The position numbers were made by a program, and so were the translations under genes. Positions 44,642-54,204 of a stretch of DNA of 55,159 nucleotides are shown piece by piece. The notes under the pieces are model-generated. The model worked only from the letters and a program-made list of their open reading frames with translations, was not told where the DNA came from and did no database searches. Every line of letters begins with the position of its first letter. Position 1 is the stretch's first letter. The DNA is from Comamonas denitrificans (GTDB lineage Bacteria; Pseudomonadota; Gammaproteobacteria; Burkholderiales; Burkholderiaceae_C): the NCBI RefSeq assembly GCF_017368815.1, contig NZ_JAFNME010000013.1, forward strand, positions 24,092-79,250, written 5' to 3'.

Positions 44642-45286
44642 TTAGTCTTTGCCAATGGCCCCGGCAAAGGCATCAATGATGGGGCGCAGGCGTTGCTGCT
44701 TGAGTTTGAGCGCGGCCTGATTGACGACCAGGCGCGAGCTGATGTCCATGATGCGCTCGACTTCGACCAAGTTGTTGGCCTTTAAGGTGCTACCCGTCGA
44801 GACCAGATCGACGATGGCATCCGCCATGCCGGTCAGCGGGGCCAGCTCCATGCTGCCGTAGAGCTTGACCATATCGACGTGTACGCCTTTTTGGGCGAAG
44901 AACTCGCGCGCGATGGTGGTGTATTTGGTGGCGATTTTCAGCCGGCCACCTTGCTGCACCGCCGCTTCGTAATCAAAGTCGGCACGCACCGCCACGCTGA
45001 CGCGGCATTGGGCAATCTGCAAGTCCAGCGGCTGATACAGGCCTTGGCCACCGTGTTCGATGAGCGAATCCAGGCCCGACACCCCCAAGTCCGCCCCGCC
45101 GTATTGCACGTACACCGGCACGTCCGAGGCGCGCACCAGCACCACGCGCACATCGGGCTGGTTGGTGGGGAAAATCAGCTTGCGCGATTTTTCCGGGTCT
45201 TCGGCCACGGTGATACCGGCGGCGGCCAGCAGCGGCAGGGTTTCTTCGTAAATGCGGCCCTTGGACAGGGCGATGGTGATGCTCAT
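44642..45286 (-). CDS. hisG: ATP phosphoribosyltransferase, short form
   Basis: The 214-residue catalytic subunit starts [20 protein letters not shown]. It contains the PRPP-binding segment [18 protein letters not shown] and lacks the C-terminal regulatory domain of the long form. Short HisG works only with HisZ, which is not in this window. It makes the first committed step of histidine synthesis. The start at 45286 matches the family; 13 codons upstream are open but not conserved in type. murA lies 60 bases upstream. Confidence 0.95.
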   Translation of the reverse strand: MSITIALSKGRIYEETLPLLAAAGITVAEDPEKSRKLIFPTNQPDVRVVLVRASDVPVYVQYGGADLGVSGLDSLIEHGGQGLYQPLDLQIAQCRVSVAVRADFDYEAAVQQGGRLKIATKYTTIAREFFAQKGVHVDMVKLYGSMELAPLTGMADAIVDLVSTGSTLKANNLVEVERIMDISSRLVVNQAALKLKQQRLRPIIDAFAGAIGKD

Positions 45287-45346
45287 AGGGGCAGCAATCT
45301 GATTAGCGGGTGAAGGGAAATGCACAGGGCACAGGGCAAAGGGGCA

Positions 45347-46615
45347 TCAGGCAAGGCGCTTGATGTCTGCCCCCAGGGCGCGCAGCTTGTCTTCCATGCG
45401 GTCGTAGCCCCGGTCAAGGTGGTAGATGCGCTCGACGGTGGTTTCGCCCTTGGCCACCAAGGCGGCAATCACCAAGCTGGCCGAGGCCCGCAGGTCGGTG
45501 GCCATGACGGTGGCCCCCGTCAGGCGCTGCCCGCCGGTGACGCTGGCCACGCGCCCGTCGGTGCTGATTTGCGCCCCCAGGCGGCGCATTTCATTGACGT
45601 GCATGAAGCGGTTTTCAAAAATCGTTTCCGTCACCGTGCTGGGGCCTTCGGCCACCAAATTGAGCGCCATGAACTGCGCTTGCATGTCGGTGGGAAAACC
45701 GGGGTATTCGGTGGTGCGAAAGCTTTGCGCCTTCAGGGGGCCTTCGCTGCGAATGCGCACGCCGCCCTCCTCGGCCAGCACCTGGGCCCCGGCCTCTTGC
45801 AGCTTGTCGATCACGGCCCCCAAGTGGTCGGCGCGGGCATTGCGCAAAAAGGCCTCGCCCCCCGTGGCGGCCACGGCGCACAAAAAGGTGCCCGCCTCAA
45901 TGCGGTCGGCCACCACCTGGTGTTCGCAGCCGTGCAGTTGCTCCACCCCGTCGATGACGATGCGGCTGGTGCCATGGCCAGTGATTTTTGCGCCCATGCG
46001 GATGAGCATTTCCGCCAGATCGGTGATTTCGGGCTCCATGGCGGCGTTTTCCAGCACCGTGCGCCCTTCGGCCAGGCAGGCGGCCATGAGGAAATTTTCG
46101 GTGCCGGTCACCGTCACCATGTCGGTGCTGATGTGCGCCCCGCGCAGGCGCTTTTGCCCCAGCGGCAAGCTGGCCAGCATGTAGCCGTGATCGACGGTGA
46201 TTTCCGCACCCATGGCCTGCAGGCCTTTGATGTGCTGATCGACCGGGCGCGAGCCAATGGCGCAGCCGCCGGGCAGCGACACCTTGGCGCGGCCAAAGCG
46301 GGCCAGCAGCGGCCCCAGCACCAGCACCGAGGCGCGCATGGTTTTCACCAGCTCATACGGCGCTTCGGGGTTCAGCGTATCGGGGGCGGTAAAGCTCATG
46401 CCGCCGCGCTCGCCGTGGGTTTCGGTGGCCACGCCCATGTGGTCGAGCAGGCGGCGCATGGTGGCCACGTCGTGCAAGCGCGGCACGTTCACCAGGTGCA
46501 GCGGCTGCGCGGTGAGCAAGGTGGCACACATTTGCGGCAAGGCGGCGTTTTTGGCGCCAGAGATCAAGACTTCGCCCTGCAGGCTTTGCCCACCACGGAT
46601 GAGGAGTTTGTCCAT
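45347..46615 (-). CDS. murA: UDP-N-acetylglucosamine 1-carboxyvinyltransferase
   Basis: The 422-residue enzyme transfers enolpyruvate to UDP-GlcNAc, the first committed step of peptidoglycan synthesis. The active-site cysteine is C118 in [14 protein letters not shown], so fosfomycin sensitivity is expected at the target level. The N-terminal [10 protein letters not shown] motif is present. It lies 96 bases after the bolA-like gene in the same direction, the same neighbourhood as in E. coli (ibaG-murA). Confidence 0.97.
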   Translation of the reverse strand: MDKLLIRGGQSLQGEVLISGAKNAALPQMCATLLTAQPLHLVNVPRLHDVATMRRLLDHMGVATETHGERGGMSFTAPDTLNPEAPYELVKTMRASVLVLGPLLARFGRAKVSLPGGCAIGSRPVDQHIKGLQAMGAEITVDHGYMLASLPLGQKRLRGAHISTDMVTVTGTENFLMAACLAEGRTVLENAAMEPEITDLAEMLIRMGAKITGHGTSRIVIDGVEQLHGCEHQVVADRIEAGTFLCAVAATGGEAFLRNARADHLGAVIDKLQEAGAQVLAEEGGVRIRSEGPLKAQSFRTTEYPGFPTDMQAQFMALNLVAEGPSTVTETIFENRFMHVNEMRRLGAQISTDGRVASVTGGQRLTGATVMATDLRASASLVIAALVAKGETTVERIYHLDRGYDRMEDKLRALGADIKRLA

Positions 46616-46711
46616 TTTTAAGAGATAAAAAGACTGCTAGCCCTTAACCAGTAAGCGATAGCAGCTATTAGTTTATGGATTTCAGCGTTCTTTTAGAACG
46701 TATTCATGTTC

Positions 46712-46954
46712 TTAGGCCTGCTGCTGGGCCCACTCGGCCGGGGTGAGGGTTTTCATCGACAAGGCGTGCAGTTCGCCCGAGGCGATTTTGTCATTCACGA
46801 TGGCGTTGATGGCCCGCTGGCGCTGCACGCGGTTTTGCCCCTCGAAGGTGCTGGAGACAATCACGGCAAACCAATGGCGGCCATCGCCCTCGACGGCCAC
46901 GTGTTCGCACTGCAAGTTTGCAGCAATTAGCGCTTGGATATCTTCAGAATTCAT
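46712..46954 (-). CDS. ibaG: BolA-family protein (IbaG/YrbA type)
   Basis: The 80-residue protein has the BolA fold with the conserved segment GRHWFAVIVSSTFEGQNRVQ, then RQRAINAIV, and C16 in a position used for iron-sulfur or glutaredoxin contact in the IbaG branch. Its place between the mla/ABC genes and murA is conserved in proteobacteria. Role: iron-sulfur trafficking or acid stress, from family knowledge. Confidence 0.92.
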   Translation of the reverse strand: MNSEDIQALIAANLQCEHVAVEGDGRHWFAVIVSSTFEGQNRVQRQRAINAIVNDKIASGELHALSMKTLTPAEWAQQQA

Positions 46955-46990
46955 GTAAAACCTCTAATAAATGTTTATAAATAAGCGACT

Positions 46991-47782
46991 CTAGCTACGA
47001 ATTTTGTATCCCGTGCGCAATAACTGCAAGGCCAACGCGCTGACCAGCAGCCACGCGCTCCCGGCAATGGCCAAGCTGAGCCACGGCGAGACATCGCTTT
47101 GGCCGAAAAAGCCGTAGCGAAAACCGTCAATCATGTAGAAAAACGGGTTGAAGTGGCTCACCTGCTGCCAAAACGCAGGCAGCGAATGGATGGAATAGAA
47201 CACGCCGGACAAGAACGTCATGGGCATGATCAAAAAGTTTTGAAAGGTGGCCATTTGGTCAAACTTGTCGGCCCACAGCCCGGCAATCAGGCCCAGCGTG
47301 CCCATCATGGCGCAGCCCAGCAGGGCGAACACCCCAATCCACAGCGGCGCGGCAAATTCAGGTGTGGCGTAAAACAAGGTGACGATAAACACCCCGCAGC
47401 CCACCAGCAGCCCGCGCAAGATGGCCGCCCCCACGTAAGCGCCAAACCAGGCCCAGTGCGATAGCGGGGTGAGCAGCAAAAACACCAGCGAGCCCATGAT
47501 TTTGCTTTGCACCAGGCTGGAGGCGCTGTTGGCAAAGGCGTTTTGCAACATGCTCATCATCACCAAGCCGGGGATGAGAAAGGCGGTGTAGCTCAGGCGG
47601 TCGTACACCAGCACGCGCCCTTCGAGCACGTGGCCAAACACCAGCAGGTAGAGCACGGCGGTGAGCACCGGCGCGGCAATGGTTTGGAACGCGACTTTCC
47701 AAAACCGCTGCACTTCTTTGTGCAGCAAGGTGCGCCAGCCGGCGCTGGCCGACAGCGAGGCGGTATTCACGGGCGGGGTCAT
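46991..47782 (-). CDS. ABC-2 type transporter permease
   Basis: The 263-residue protein has six membrane segments and the ABC-2 family signature around FLIMPMTFLSGVFYSIHSLP. It pairs with the ATPase encoded just upstream, whose stop overlaps its start by 4 bases (ATGA). The exported substrate is not known; YadGH-type exporters have a similar layout. It stands in the mla-murA cluster. Confidence 0.9.
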   Translation of the reverse strand: MTPPVNTASLSASAGWRTLLHKEVQRFWKVAFQTIAAPVLTAVLYLLVFGHVLEGRVLVYDRLSYTAFLIPGLVMMSMLQNAFANSASSLVQSKIMGSLVFLLLTPLSHWAWFGAYVGAAILRGLLVGCGVFIVTLFYATPEFAAPLWIGVFALLGCAMMGTLGLIAGLWADKFDQMATFQNFLIMPMTFLSGVFYSIHSLPAFWQQVSHFNPFFYMIDGFRYGFFGQSDVSPWLSLAIAGSAWLLVSALALQLLRTGYKIRS

Positions 47783-48711
47783 GGGCGAACTCCTGACACT
47801 TGTTGTTGCTGTTGTTGCTGCATGACGTGGAGGAAGACATCTTCCAAGTCCGCACGGCGGATTTCCACCTCTTGCGGGTGCACGCCGCCTTGGCGCAGGG
47901 TGGCCAGCAGCTGCTCGACATCGGTCGCATCGTGGGCCGGAATTTGCACGATACGTCCCGTCACACGGGCGCGGGCAGCGATCGTTTCTGGCAAAGCATC
48001 ATCGGTTTTGAACTGCAACACGGTGCTGGAGGCCGATTTGAGCAGATCGTCCATGCGCGAGAGGGTGACGATCTTGCCGCGCTTGAGCATGGCCACGCGA
48101 CTGCACAGCGCCTCGGCCTCTTCCAGGTAGTGCGTGGTCAGCAGCACGGTGTGGCCCTGCTTGTTGAGCTGGGCGACAAACTGCCACAGCGTTTGGCGCA
48201 GCTCCACATCGACCCCGGCGGTGGGCTCGTCCAGCACGATCACCGGCGGCTTGTGGACCAAGGCTTGGGCCACCATCACGCGCCGCTTCATGCCGCCCGA
48301 GAGCTGGCGCATATTGGCCGTGGCCTTGTCGGCCAGGCCCAGGCTTTCTAGCAGCTCGTCGATCCAGGCGTTGTTGTGCTTCAGGCCAAAGTAGCCCGAT
48401 TGCAGCTGCAAGGTTTCGCGCACATTGAAAAACGGGTCAAACACCAGCTCCTGCGGCACGATGCCCAGGCGCTGGCGGGCGGCGGCAAAGTCGCTGTGCA
48501 CATCGTGCCCCAGCACCGAGACGCGGCCACTGCTGGCACGCGCCAGGCCCGCCAAGATGCTGATCAGCGTGGTTTTACCCGCCCCATTGGGGCCGAGCAG
48601 GCCAAAAAATTCACCCACTTCAATGTCCAGGCTGACATCTTGCAGCGCATGGAAATCGCCCCGAGGGGTGGTGTAGGTCTTGGAGATGGATTGAAAAGAA
48701 ACAGCGGTCAT
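47779..48711 (-). CDS. ABC transporter ATPase (YadG-like) with a C-terminal poly-Gln
   Basis: The 310-residue protein has Walker A GPNGAGKTT, signature LSGGMKRRVMVAQAL, Walker B VIVLDEPTAGVD and the H-loop TTHYLEEAE. The last residues include seven glutamines in a row, encoded by a CAA/CAG triplet run near 47800-47822. The start MTAVSFQSISKTY at 48711 fits the family; the open frame to 48966 overlaps the STAS gene region and is not used. It overlaps the permease gene by 4 bases. Confidence 0.9.
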   Translation of the reverse strand: MTAVSFQSISKTYTTPRGDFHALQDVSLDIEVGEFFGLLGPNGAGKTTLISILAGLARASSGRVSVLGHDVHSDFAAARQRLGIVPQELVFDPFFNVRETLQLQSGYFGLKHNNAWIDELLESLGLADKATANMRQLSGGMKRRVMVAQALVHKPPVIVLDEPTAGVDVELRQTLWQFVAQLNKQGHTVLLTTHYLEEAEALCSRVAMLKRGKIVTLSRMDDLLKSASSTVLQFKTDDALPETIAARARVTGRIVQIPAHDATDVEQLLATLRQGGVHPQEVEIRRADLEDVFLHVMQQQQQQQVSGVRP

Positions 48712-48781
48712 AGAGGGCGCAATTCTACGGCGGACCCTGTTTGCAGATGCTGCAGCGCAGCAATGGCCGCAAGGGGGAATG

Positions 48782-49099
48782 TCAAACCGCGCTGGCAGCG
48801 GCGTGAGCGACGGACTTGTCTTGGGGGGTGCTGAGCCACTCCAACACCCCATACACCTGGGCCAAGGACTGCAGCTTGGCCGGCCACTGCACCACGTGCA
48901 AGGTTTTTCCATGGGCCTGGGCATGGCGGCGGCAGGCCAGCAGCAGCGCCAAACCGGCGGAGTCAAAGCGCTGCACCCCGGCCGCGTTCAAGCGGCACAC
49001 ACTGCCCCTGGGCAAGGCATCCAAGGCGCGGCACAGTGCGGCCAGCTGCGCCTTGGCAACGCTGGCATCCAACTGGGGGGGTAAATCCACCGTGGTCAT
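48782..49099 (-). CDS. mlaB: MlaB-like STAS-domain protein
   Basis: The 105-residue protein has a STAS fold with the conserved stretch VQRFDSAGLALLLACRRHA. It would sit on the MlaF ATPase of the MlaFEDB complex. It follows mlaC by 25 bases. The start at 49099 gives the usual length; a start at 49153 would overlap mlaC by 29 bases and is possible. Confidence 0.85.
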   Translation of the reverse strand: MTTVDLPPQLDASVAKAQLAALCRALDALPRGSVCRLNAAGVQRFDSAGLALLLACRRHAQAHGKTLHVVQWPAKLQSLAQVYGVLEWLSTPQDKSVAHAAASAV

Positions 49100-49124
49100 G
49101 GGGGCCGTGTACGCCTGCGCGGGC

Positions 49125-49763
49125 TTAGGGTTTGGCGGCAGCGGTGGCATCAAAGCTGCGGGACGACAGGGCCTGAATCAAGCCGTCAATCCCGCCCTGG
49201 TTCAACTCTTGCGCGAACTGGGTGCGGTAGGTCTCCACCATCCAGATGCCCAATACGTTGAGGTTGTAGATTTTCCAGCCCTCGCCAGGCTTTTTCTCCA
49301 GCCGAAAGTCCAGCGCCACGGGCTCGCCCTTGCCGCGCACTTCGGTGCGCACCAGCACATCGGTATCGCCCGGCGCGGCCCGCAGCGGCTTAACCACCAC
49401 TTTTTGGTCGCTCACCTGGGCCAGCGCCCCGGCATAGGTGCGAATCAGCATGCCCTTGAAGGCCTGCTGCAGCTGCTCGCGCTGGGCTTCACTGGCTTGG
49501 CGCCATTGCGGGCCAACCGCCGCCGAGGTCATTTTGCGAAAGTTCACGTAGGGGATGACTTCGCGATCGACCACCTCGGAGATGCGGGCCAGGTCGCCTT
49601 TTTTCAGCGCTGGGTCTTTTTTAACCAGCTCCAGCAAATCGGTGGATAAGCGCTTGATCAGCGCATCGGGCGCTTCATCCTTGCTCCCCGTTTGGGCCCA
49701 CGTGGGCAAAACTGCGCCCCCGGTCAAAGCGGCCAGCAGGGTGATCAGAGTCCTTCGTTGCAT
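49125..49763 (-). CDS. mlaC: MlaC, periplasmic phospholipid carrier
   Basis: The 212-residue protein has a signal peptide ending near PTWAQ and the MlaC/Ttg2D domain (VNFRKMTSAAVGPQWRQASE, then WKIYNLNVLGIWMVETYRTQ). It carries phospholipid between the MlaA complex in the outer membrane and MlaFEDB in the inner membrane. It lies 17 bases after mlaA. Confidence 0.94.
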   Translation of the reverse strand: MQRRTLITLLAALTGGAVLPTWAQTGSKDEAPDALIKRLSTDLLELVKKDPALKKGDLARISEVVDREVIPYVNFRKMTSAAVGPQWRQASEAQREQLQQAFKGMLIRTYAGALAQVSDQKVVVKPLRAAPGDTDVLVRTEVRGKGEPVALDFRLEKKPGEGWKIYNLNVLGIWMVETYRTQFAQELNQGGIDGLIQALSSRSFDATAAAKP

Positions 49764-49780
49764 AAATATTTTCTTCTTGC

Positions 49781-50524
49781 TTAATTGTCAAAGTCTTCCA
49801 CTTGGCCAGCGTTTTCATCCTGCGCCCGGGGGTCGCGCCGCTGCAGGTAAAAATCACGCACCAAGCTGTAACGGTCCAGGGCAACGGCATCCAGCGTGTC
49901 CGAGGCATCGAGCACATTGGCCCGTTTGTCGGTCCAGCGCAGCGCGGCCAAGCTGTTGCGCACAGAGACGGGGTAGATGTCATCCAGGACATAGCCGCGC
50001 CAATCCACGGGCAAGGCCACGGTATCGCGCACAGTCGATGGGCCAAAGAAAGGCAGCACCAGGTAGGGCCCAGGCTTCATCCCCCAGTGCGCCAGGGTCA
50101 AGCCAAAGTCTTGCTTTTCACGGGCAATTTGTGCTTCGGTGGCAATGTCCAACACCCCACCCAGGCCAAACACGGTGTTGGTGGTAAAGCGCACCATGTG
50201 GTTGTAGGCCTGCTCGCCCCGGCCTTGCAGCACGTAGTTCACCATTGACCACAGGTCACCGACGTTGCCGAAAAAGTTGGTCACTCCGGTGCGCATCGGC
50301 TGGGGTGTGACGGTTTTATAGGCCGTCGCCACGGGTTTGAACACCGCATCATCAACCGTATCGTTAAACGCCATCATCGAGCGGTTGTAGCCCTCCCACG
50401 GGTCTTGGGGATGGCGGGCCTGGCCCTCGGGCACCGCCGCACAACCGGCCAAGACCACGCAGGCCCCTATCACGCAGGCAGGGGCCGTTTTCAGCCGGAC
50501 AAACGAAATTATTTTTTTCAACAT
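49781..50524 (-). CDS. mlaA: MlaA (VacJ) outer-membrane lipoprotein
   Basis: The 247-residue lipoprotein has lipobox VLAGC with C28, followed by the MlaA domain (DPWEGYNRSMMAFNDTVDDA, then LPFFGPSTVRDTVALPVDW). It removes phospholipid from the outer leaflet. AAGG lies before the ATG at 50524. Its place inside the mla operon, between mlaD and mlaC, is typical of Betaproteobacteria and differs from E. coli, where mlaA is separate. Confidence 0.95.
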   Translation of the reverse strand: MLKKIISFVRLKTAPACVIGACVVLAGCAAVPEGQARHPQDPWEGYNRSMMAFNDTVDDAVFKPVATAYKTVTPQPMRTGVTNFFGNVGDLWSMVNYVLQGRGEQAYNHMVRFTTNTVFGLGGVLDIATEAQIAREKQDFGLTLAHWGMKPGPYLVLPFFGPSTVRDTVALPVDWRGYVLDDIYPVSVRNSLAALRWTDKRANVLDASDTLDAVALDRYSLVRDFYLQRRDPRAQDENAGQVEDFDN

Positions 50525-50554
50525 AAAAGTCACCTTGGTACGGAACGCCTGGGC

Positions 50555-51025
50555 TTATTCGGTTGTGCCGCCTTCTTGCGCCTTGCCATAAAGAAATTGG
50601 CCAATCAGATTTTCCAACACTACCGCCGACTGCGTGGCCACAATGCGATCACCCTGGGCCAGGTTGTGCTCATCGGCCCCGGCCTCAATCCCCACATACT
50701 GGTCGCCCAATAATCCGCTGGTTAGGATTTTTAATGAGCTGTCTTTCGGAAAGGCATAGCGCTTTTCCATGGACAAATGCACCGTGGCCTGGAAGGTTTG
50801 GTCGTCAAAGGTGATGTCCTCGACCCGGCCCACCACCACCCCGGCGCTTTTGACGGCCGCCTTGGGCTTGAGCCCACCGATATTGTCAAAGCGGGCCGTC
50901 ACCTGGTAGGTGGGCTGAAAGCTCAAACTCAGCAAATTGGCCGACTGCAGCGCCAAAAAGGCCAGGGCCAAGCCGCCGATCAACACAAACAAGCCGACCC
51001 AAACATCATTTTTTGAACTTGGCAT
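50555..51025 (-). CDS. mlaD: MlaD, MCE-domain inner-membrane protein
   Basis: The 156-residue protein has one N-terminal membrane helix (VWVGLFVLIGGLALAFLALQ) and an MCE domain (VTARFDNIGGLKPKAAVKSA, then LTSGLLGDQYVGIEAG). It forms the hexameric ring of the MlaFEDB complex. AGAGG lies before the ATG at 51025; the much longer open frame upstream overlaps mlaE. Confidence 0.95.
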   Translation of the reverse strand: MPSSKNDVWVGLFVLIGGLALAFLALQSANLLSLSFQPTYQVTARFDNIGGLKPKAAVKSAGVVVGRVEDITFDDQTFQATVHLSMEKRYAFPKDSSLKILTSGLLGDQYVGIEAGADEHNLAQGDRIVATQSAVVLENLIGQFLYGKAQEGGTTE

Positions 51026-51048
51026 GGATACCTCTTGAGCTATTTTCT

Positions 51049-51825
51049 TTAAATACTGAACATGGACGCGGTGAGCAAAAAGTCCAGCCCCAACACTGCC
51101 AGCGAGGCCACCACCACGGTGCGCGTCGTCGCGCGGGACACGCCCTCGGGCGTGGGCTTGGCGGTGTAGCCTTGGTACAGCGCAATAAAACTGACCGCAA
51201 AGCCAAACACCAGGCTTTTGAGCACCCCATTGGCCAGGTCGTACCACCAATCCACGCCGCCTTGCATCTGCCCCCAGAACGCGCCGCCATCCACGCCAAT
51301 CAACAGCACGCCCACAACCCAGCCGCCGATCACGCCCACAGCGCTGAACACGGCGGCCAGCAGCGGCATGGTGATGACCCCGGCCCAAAAGCGCGGGGCC
51401 AGAATGCGGCGCACGGGGCTGACGGCCATCATTTCCATCGCAGCCAGCTGTTCACCGGCCTTCATTAAACCGATTTCGGCGGTCAAAGCCGTACCGGCGC
51501 GGCCGGCAAACAGCAAGGCCGTGACCACCGGCCCCAGCTCGCGCAGCAGCGATAGCGCCACCAGCAAGCCCAGCGCCTCGGCCGAGCCATAGCGCTGCAA
51601 GGTGTAGTAGCCCTGCAAGCCCAGCACAAACCCCACAAACAGCCCCGAGACACCAATGATGGCCAACGAGTAGTTGCCTAAAAAATGGATTTGCTCGCCC
51701 ACCAGCCGAAACCGCGCCAAGGTGGCGGGCAGCAGCCCCAGCAATTGTCCGAACAAACGCGTGGCCTGCCCCAGGGCGGCCAGTTGCGCCCGGGTGCTGT
51801 GGCCCAGCCGTGCCAAGAAGTTCAT
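51049..51825 (-). CDS. mlaE: MlaE, permease of the phospholipid transporter
   Basis: The 258-residue permease has five or six membrane segments and family motifs ELGPVVTALLFAGRAGTALT and EQLAAMEMMAVSP. It pairs with MlaF and MlaD. The start overlaps the mlaF stop by 4 bases. Confidence 0.95.
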   Translation of the reverse strand: MNFLARLGHSTRAQLAALGQATRLFGQLLGLLPATLARFRLVGEQIHFLGNYSLAIIGVSGLFVGFVLGLQGYYTLQRYGSAEALGLLVALSLLRELGPVVTALLFAGRAGTALTAEIGLMKAGEQLAAMEMMAVSPVRRILAPRFWAGVITMPLLAAVFSAVGVIGGWVVGVLLIGVDGGAFWGQMQGGVDWWYDLANGVLKSLVFGFAVSFIALYQGYTAKPTPEGVSRATTRTVVVASLAVLGLDFLLTASMFSI

Positions 51826-52628
51826 GGCTGCCCCCCAAAATCCTGCGCCAAACTGGGCGCGGGGTAGTGAAACGGTACCGGCCCGATGGGCTGGGCATGG
51901 ACAAATTGCTGCACCAGCGGATCGGGGTTGGCCATCACCTCGGCTGGCGTGCCCTGGGCGGCGACACCGCCCGCACCCAAAATAATCACCTGGTCGGCCA
52001 CGCGAAAGGTTTCTTCCAGGTCGTGCGACACCACGATGCTGGTCAGCCCCAGGGCATCGTTCAGGGTGCGAATCAAGCGGGCCGCCGTGCCCAAAGAAAT
52101 CGGATCCAGCCCGGCAAACGGCTCGTCGTACATGATGAGCTCCGGGTCCAGGGCAATGGCCCGCGCCAAGGCCACGCGCCGTGCCATGCCGCCCGAGACT
52201 TCGCTGGGCTGCAGCGCGCGGGCCCCACGCAAGCCAACGGCGTGCAGCTTCATCAGCACGATGTCGCGGATCAATGCCTCGGGCAAATCGGTATGCTCGC
52301 GCAAGGGAAACGCCACGTTGTCGAACACATCCATGTCGGTAAACAGCGCCCCAAACTGAAACAGCATGCCCATGCGCCGGCGCATGGTGTACAGCGCGGC
52401 CGTGTCCATCTGGCCCACGTCCTGCCCATCGAACAGCACCTGGCCCTGCTGCGCCCGGTTTTGCCCGCCAATCAGGCGCAGCACGGTGGTTTTGCCGCCG
52501 CCTGAAGCGCCCATCAGCGCCGTCACCTTGCCCCGGGGCACGGTCAGCGACAGGTCGCGCAGCACCACCCGCTCGCCATAGCCAAAGGTCACGTTGTGCA
52601 GCTCAACCAAATTCAATGCGTCGGACAT
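51822..52628 (-). CDS. mlaF: MlaF, ATPase of the phospholipid transporter
   Basis: The 268-residue ATPase has Walker A GASGGGKT (40-47), signature VSGGMARRVALARAI and Walker B ELIMYDEPFAGLD. The start MSDALNLVEL at 52628 fits the family; an ATG 11 codons upstream is not used. It is the first gene of mlaFEDACB and begins 17 bases after the stop of the amino-acid ABC ATPase, so mla may be read from that upstream operon. Confidence 0.95.
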   Translation of the reverse strand: MSDALNLVELHNVTFGYGERVVLRDLSLTVPRGKVTALMGASGGGKTTVLRLIGGQNRAQQGQVLFDGQDVGQMDTAALYTMRRRMGMLFQFGALFTDMDVFDNVAFPLREHTDLPEALIRDIVLMKLHAVGLRGARALQPSEVSGGMARRVALARAIALDPELIMYDEPFAGLDPISLGTAARLIRTLNDALGLTSIVVSHDLEETFRVADQVIILGAGGVAAQGTPAEVMANPDPLVQQFVHAQPIGPVPFHYPAPSLAQDFGGQP

Positions 52629-52645
52629 CCTGTGTTCACCCTTCT

Positions 52646-53443
52646 CTACAAGGTGTTGCACAAAAAGGCTTTGGTGCGCTCTTGCTTAGGGGCGCTAAAA
52701 AATTCTTTCGCCGGGGCTTCTTCGACAATTTCGCCCTTGTCCATGAAGATCACCCGGTTGGCCACATCACGGGCAAAGCCCATTTCGTGGGTGACCACCA
52801 GCATGGTCATGTGCTCCTGCGCCAGTTCGCGCATGGTGCGCAGCACTTCGCCGGTCAGCTCGGGGTCCAGGGCCGAGGTCGGCTCGTCAAACAGCAAAAT
52901 ATCCGGCCCCATGGCCAGCGCCCGGGCAATGGCCACGCGCTGTTTTTGCCCGCCCGAGAGGCGGTTGGGGTAGGCATCGCGCTTGTCCAACAGGCCCACT
53001 TTTTGCAGCAGCTGCTCAGCCTGGGGCACGATGGCGGCGCGGGCCATTTTCTTCACCAGCATGGGCGCTTCGATGATGTTTTCCAGCACGGTCAAATGCG
53101 GAAACAGGTTGAACGACTGGAACACCATGCCCATTTTGCGGCCAATGCTCCGAATTTGAGAGTCGCTTGCGTACGCTGCACGGCCATTGGCATCGTTTTG
53201 TACCAGCACATCGCCTTCGACCGTGATGGTGCCGCTATCAATTGTTTCCAGATGGTTCAAACAACGCAGAAAGGTGCTTTTGCCCGAGCCAGAGGGGCCA
53301 ATGATGGCCACCACCTCGCCGCGCTGCAGCTGCAGCGAGATGCCGCGCAGCACATTGGTCGCGCCAAAGCTTTTGTGAATCTGCTGAGCGCTGATCATGA
53401 CCTCGGGGGCGGCGTGTGGGGTGTCAAGCGTCAAAGCGGGCAT
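52646..53443 (-). CDS. Polar amino-acid ABC transporter ATPase
   Basis: The 265-residue protein is of the GlnQ/HisP type, with Walker [19 protein letters not shown], signature [15 protein letters not shown] and Walker [20 protein letters not shown]. The chosen start overlaps the permease gene by 20 bases and has GGAG upstream; M16 at 53398 is the alternative and is closer to the usual N-terminus. Confidence 0.93.
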   Translation of the reverse strand: MPALTLDTPHAAPEVMISAQQIHKSFGATNVLRGISLQLQRGEVVAIIGPSGSGKSTFLRCLNHLETIDSGTITVEGDVLVQNDANGRAAYASDSQIRSIGRKMGMVFQSFNLFPHLTVLENIIEAPMLVKKMARAAIVPQAEQLLQKVGLLDKRDAYPNRLSGGQKQRVAIARALAMGPDILLFDEPTSALDPELTGEVLRTMRELAQEHMTMLVVTHEMGFARDVANRVIFMDKGEIVEEAPAKEFFSAPKQERTKAFLCNTL

Positions 53444-54077
53444 GGCGGCGCTCCAGGTATTGGAAGACCCAGGTCAGAATCAAGGTCATCCCCAGGTAGA
53501 AACAGCCCGCCACAATGAAGGGCGTGAAGGTAAAGTCGCGCTGCACCATGCCACGGGCCACGCGCAGCAGGTCGTTCAAGGCCAGCACATAAATCAAGCT
53601 GGTGTCTTTGACCAGGGTGATCGTCTCGTTGCTCACGGGCGGCAAAATGCGCGTCCACATTTGCGGCAGGATGATGCGGCGCATGGTCTGGCCATAGGTC
53701 AGGCCCAGCACCTTGGCCCCCTCATACTGCCCCCGGTCAATCGACTGGATCCCGGCGCGGAAAATCTCGGCAAAGTACGCCGCGTAATTGAGCGCAAACG
53801 CCACCACGGCCGACGGAAAATCGGGCAAGCGCACGCCAATCACCGGCACAAACGGCAGGGCAAAGTAGATAAACAGCAGCTGCAGCATCAGCGGCGTGCC
53901 ACGCATCAGCCAGATGTAGGCCCCCACCGCAGCGCTCAAACTGCGCAGGCGCGAGATGCGCACCAAGGCCAGCACCAACCCCAGCGGGATGGACAGCGCC
54001 ATGGTGATCACAAACAGCTTGAGCGTGACCTGCGCCCCACTCCACATGGGGCCCAGCAAAGAAATTACATATTCCAT
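53424..54077 (-). CDS. Polar amino-acid ABC transporter permease
   Basis: The 217-residue permease is of the HisM/GlnP type, with the EAA-like loop [20 protein letters not shown] and five membrane segments. ATG 54077 is preferred; the longer frame starts with TTG at 54137. Only one permease gene is present, so it probably works as a homodimer. It is co-transcribed with the ATPase. Confidence 0.92.
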   Translation of the reverse strand: MEYVISLLGPMWSGAQVTLKLFVITMALSIPLGLVLALVRISRLRSLSAAVGAYIWLMRGTPLMLQLLFIYFALPFVPVIGVRLPDFPSAVVAFALNYAAYFAEIFRAGIQSIDRGQYEGAKVLGLTYGQTMRRIILPQMWTRILPPVSNETITLVKDTSLIYVLALNDLLRVARGMVQRDFTFTPFIVAGCFYLGMTLILTWVFQYLERRHARFDA

Positions 54078-54204
54078 AAAGGTCTTGGCTCGCCCCAGAA
54101 TGATCGGCGCGGGCAAAGAAAAAGCCGACAAGGCCAAGCCTTGCCGGCTGTAGGGGCGTAGCCGCAGATTCTACAACGCGGCGGGGAAAACCCTGGGGCG
54201 TGCC

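Noticed and set aside
47779-47822. Poly-Gln triplet run in the ABC ATPase as a functional expansion
   Set aside because: Seven glutamines at a variable C-terminus are most likely neutral.
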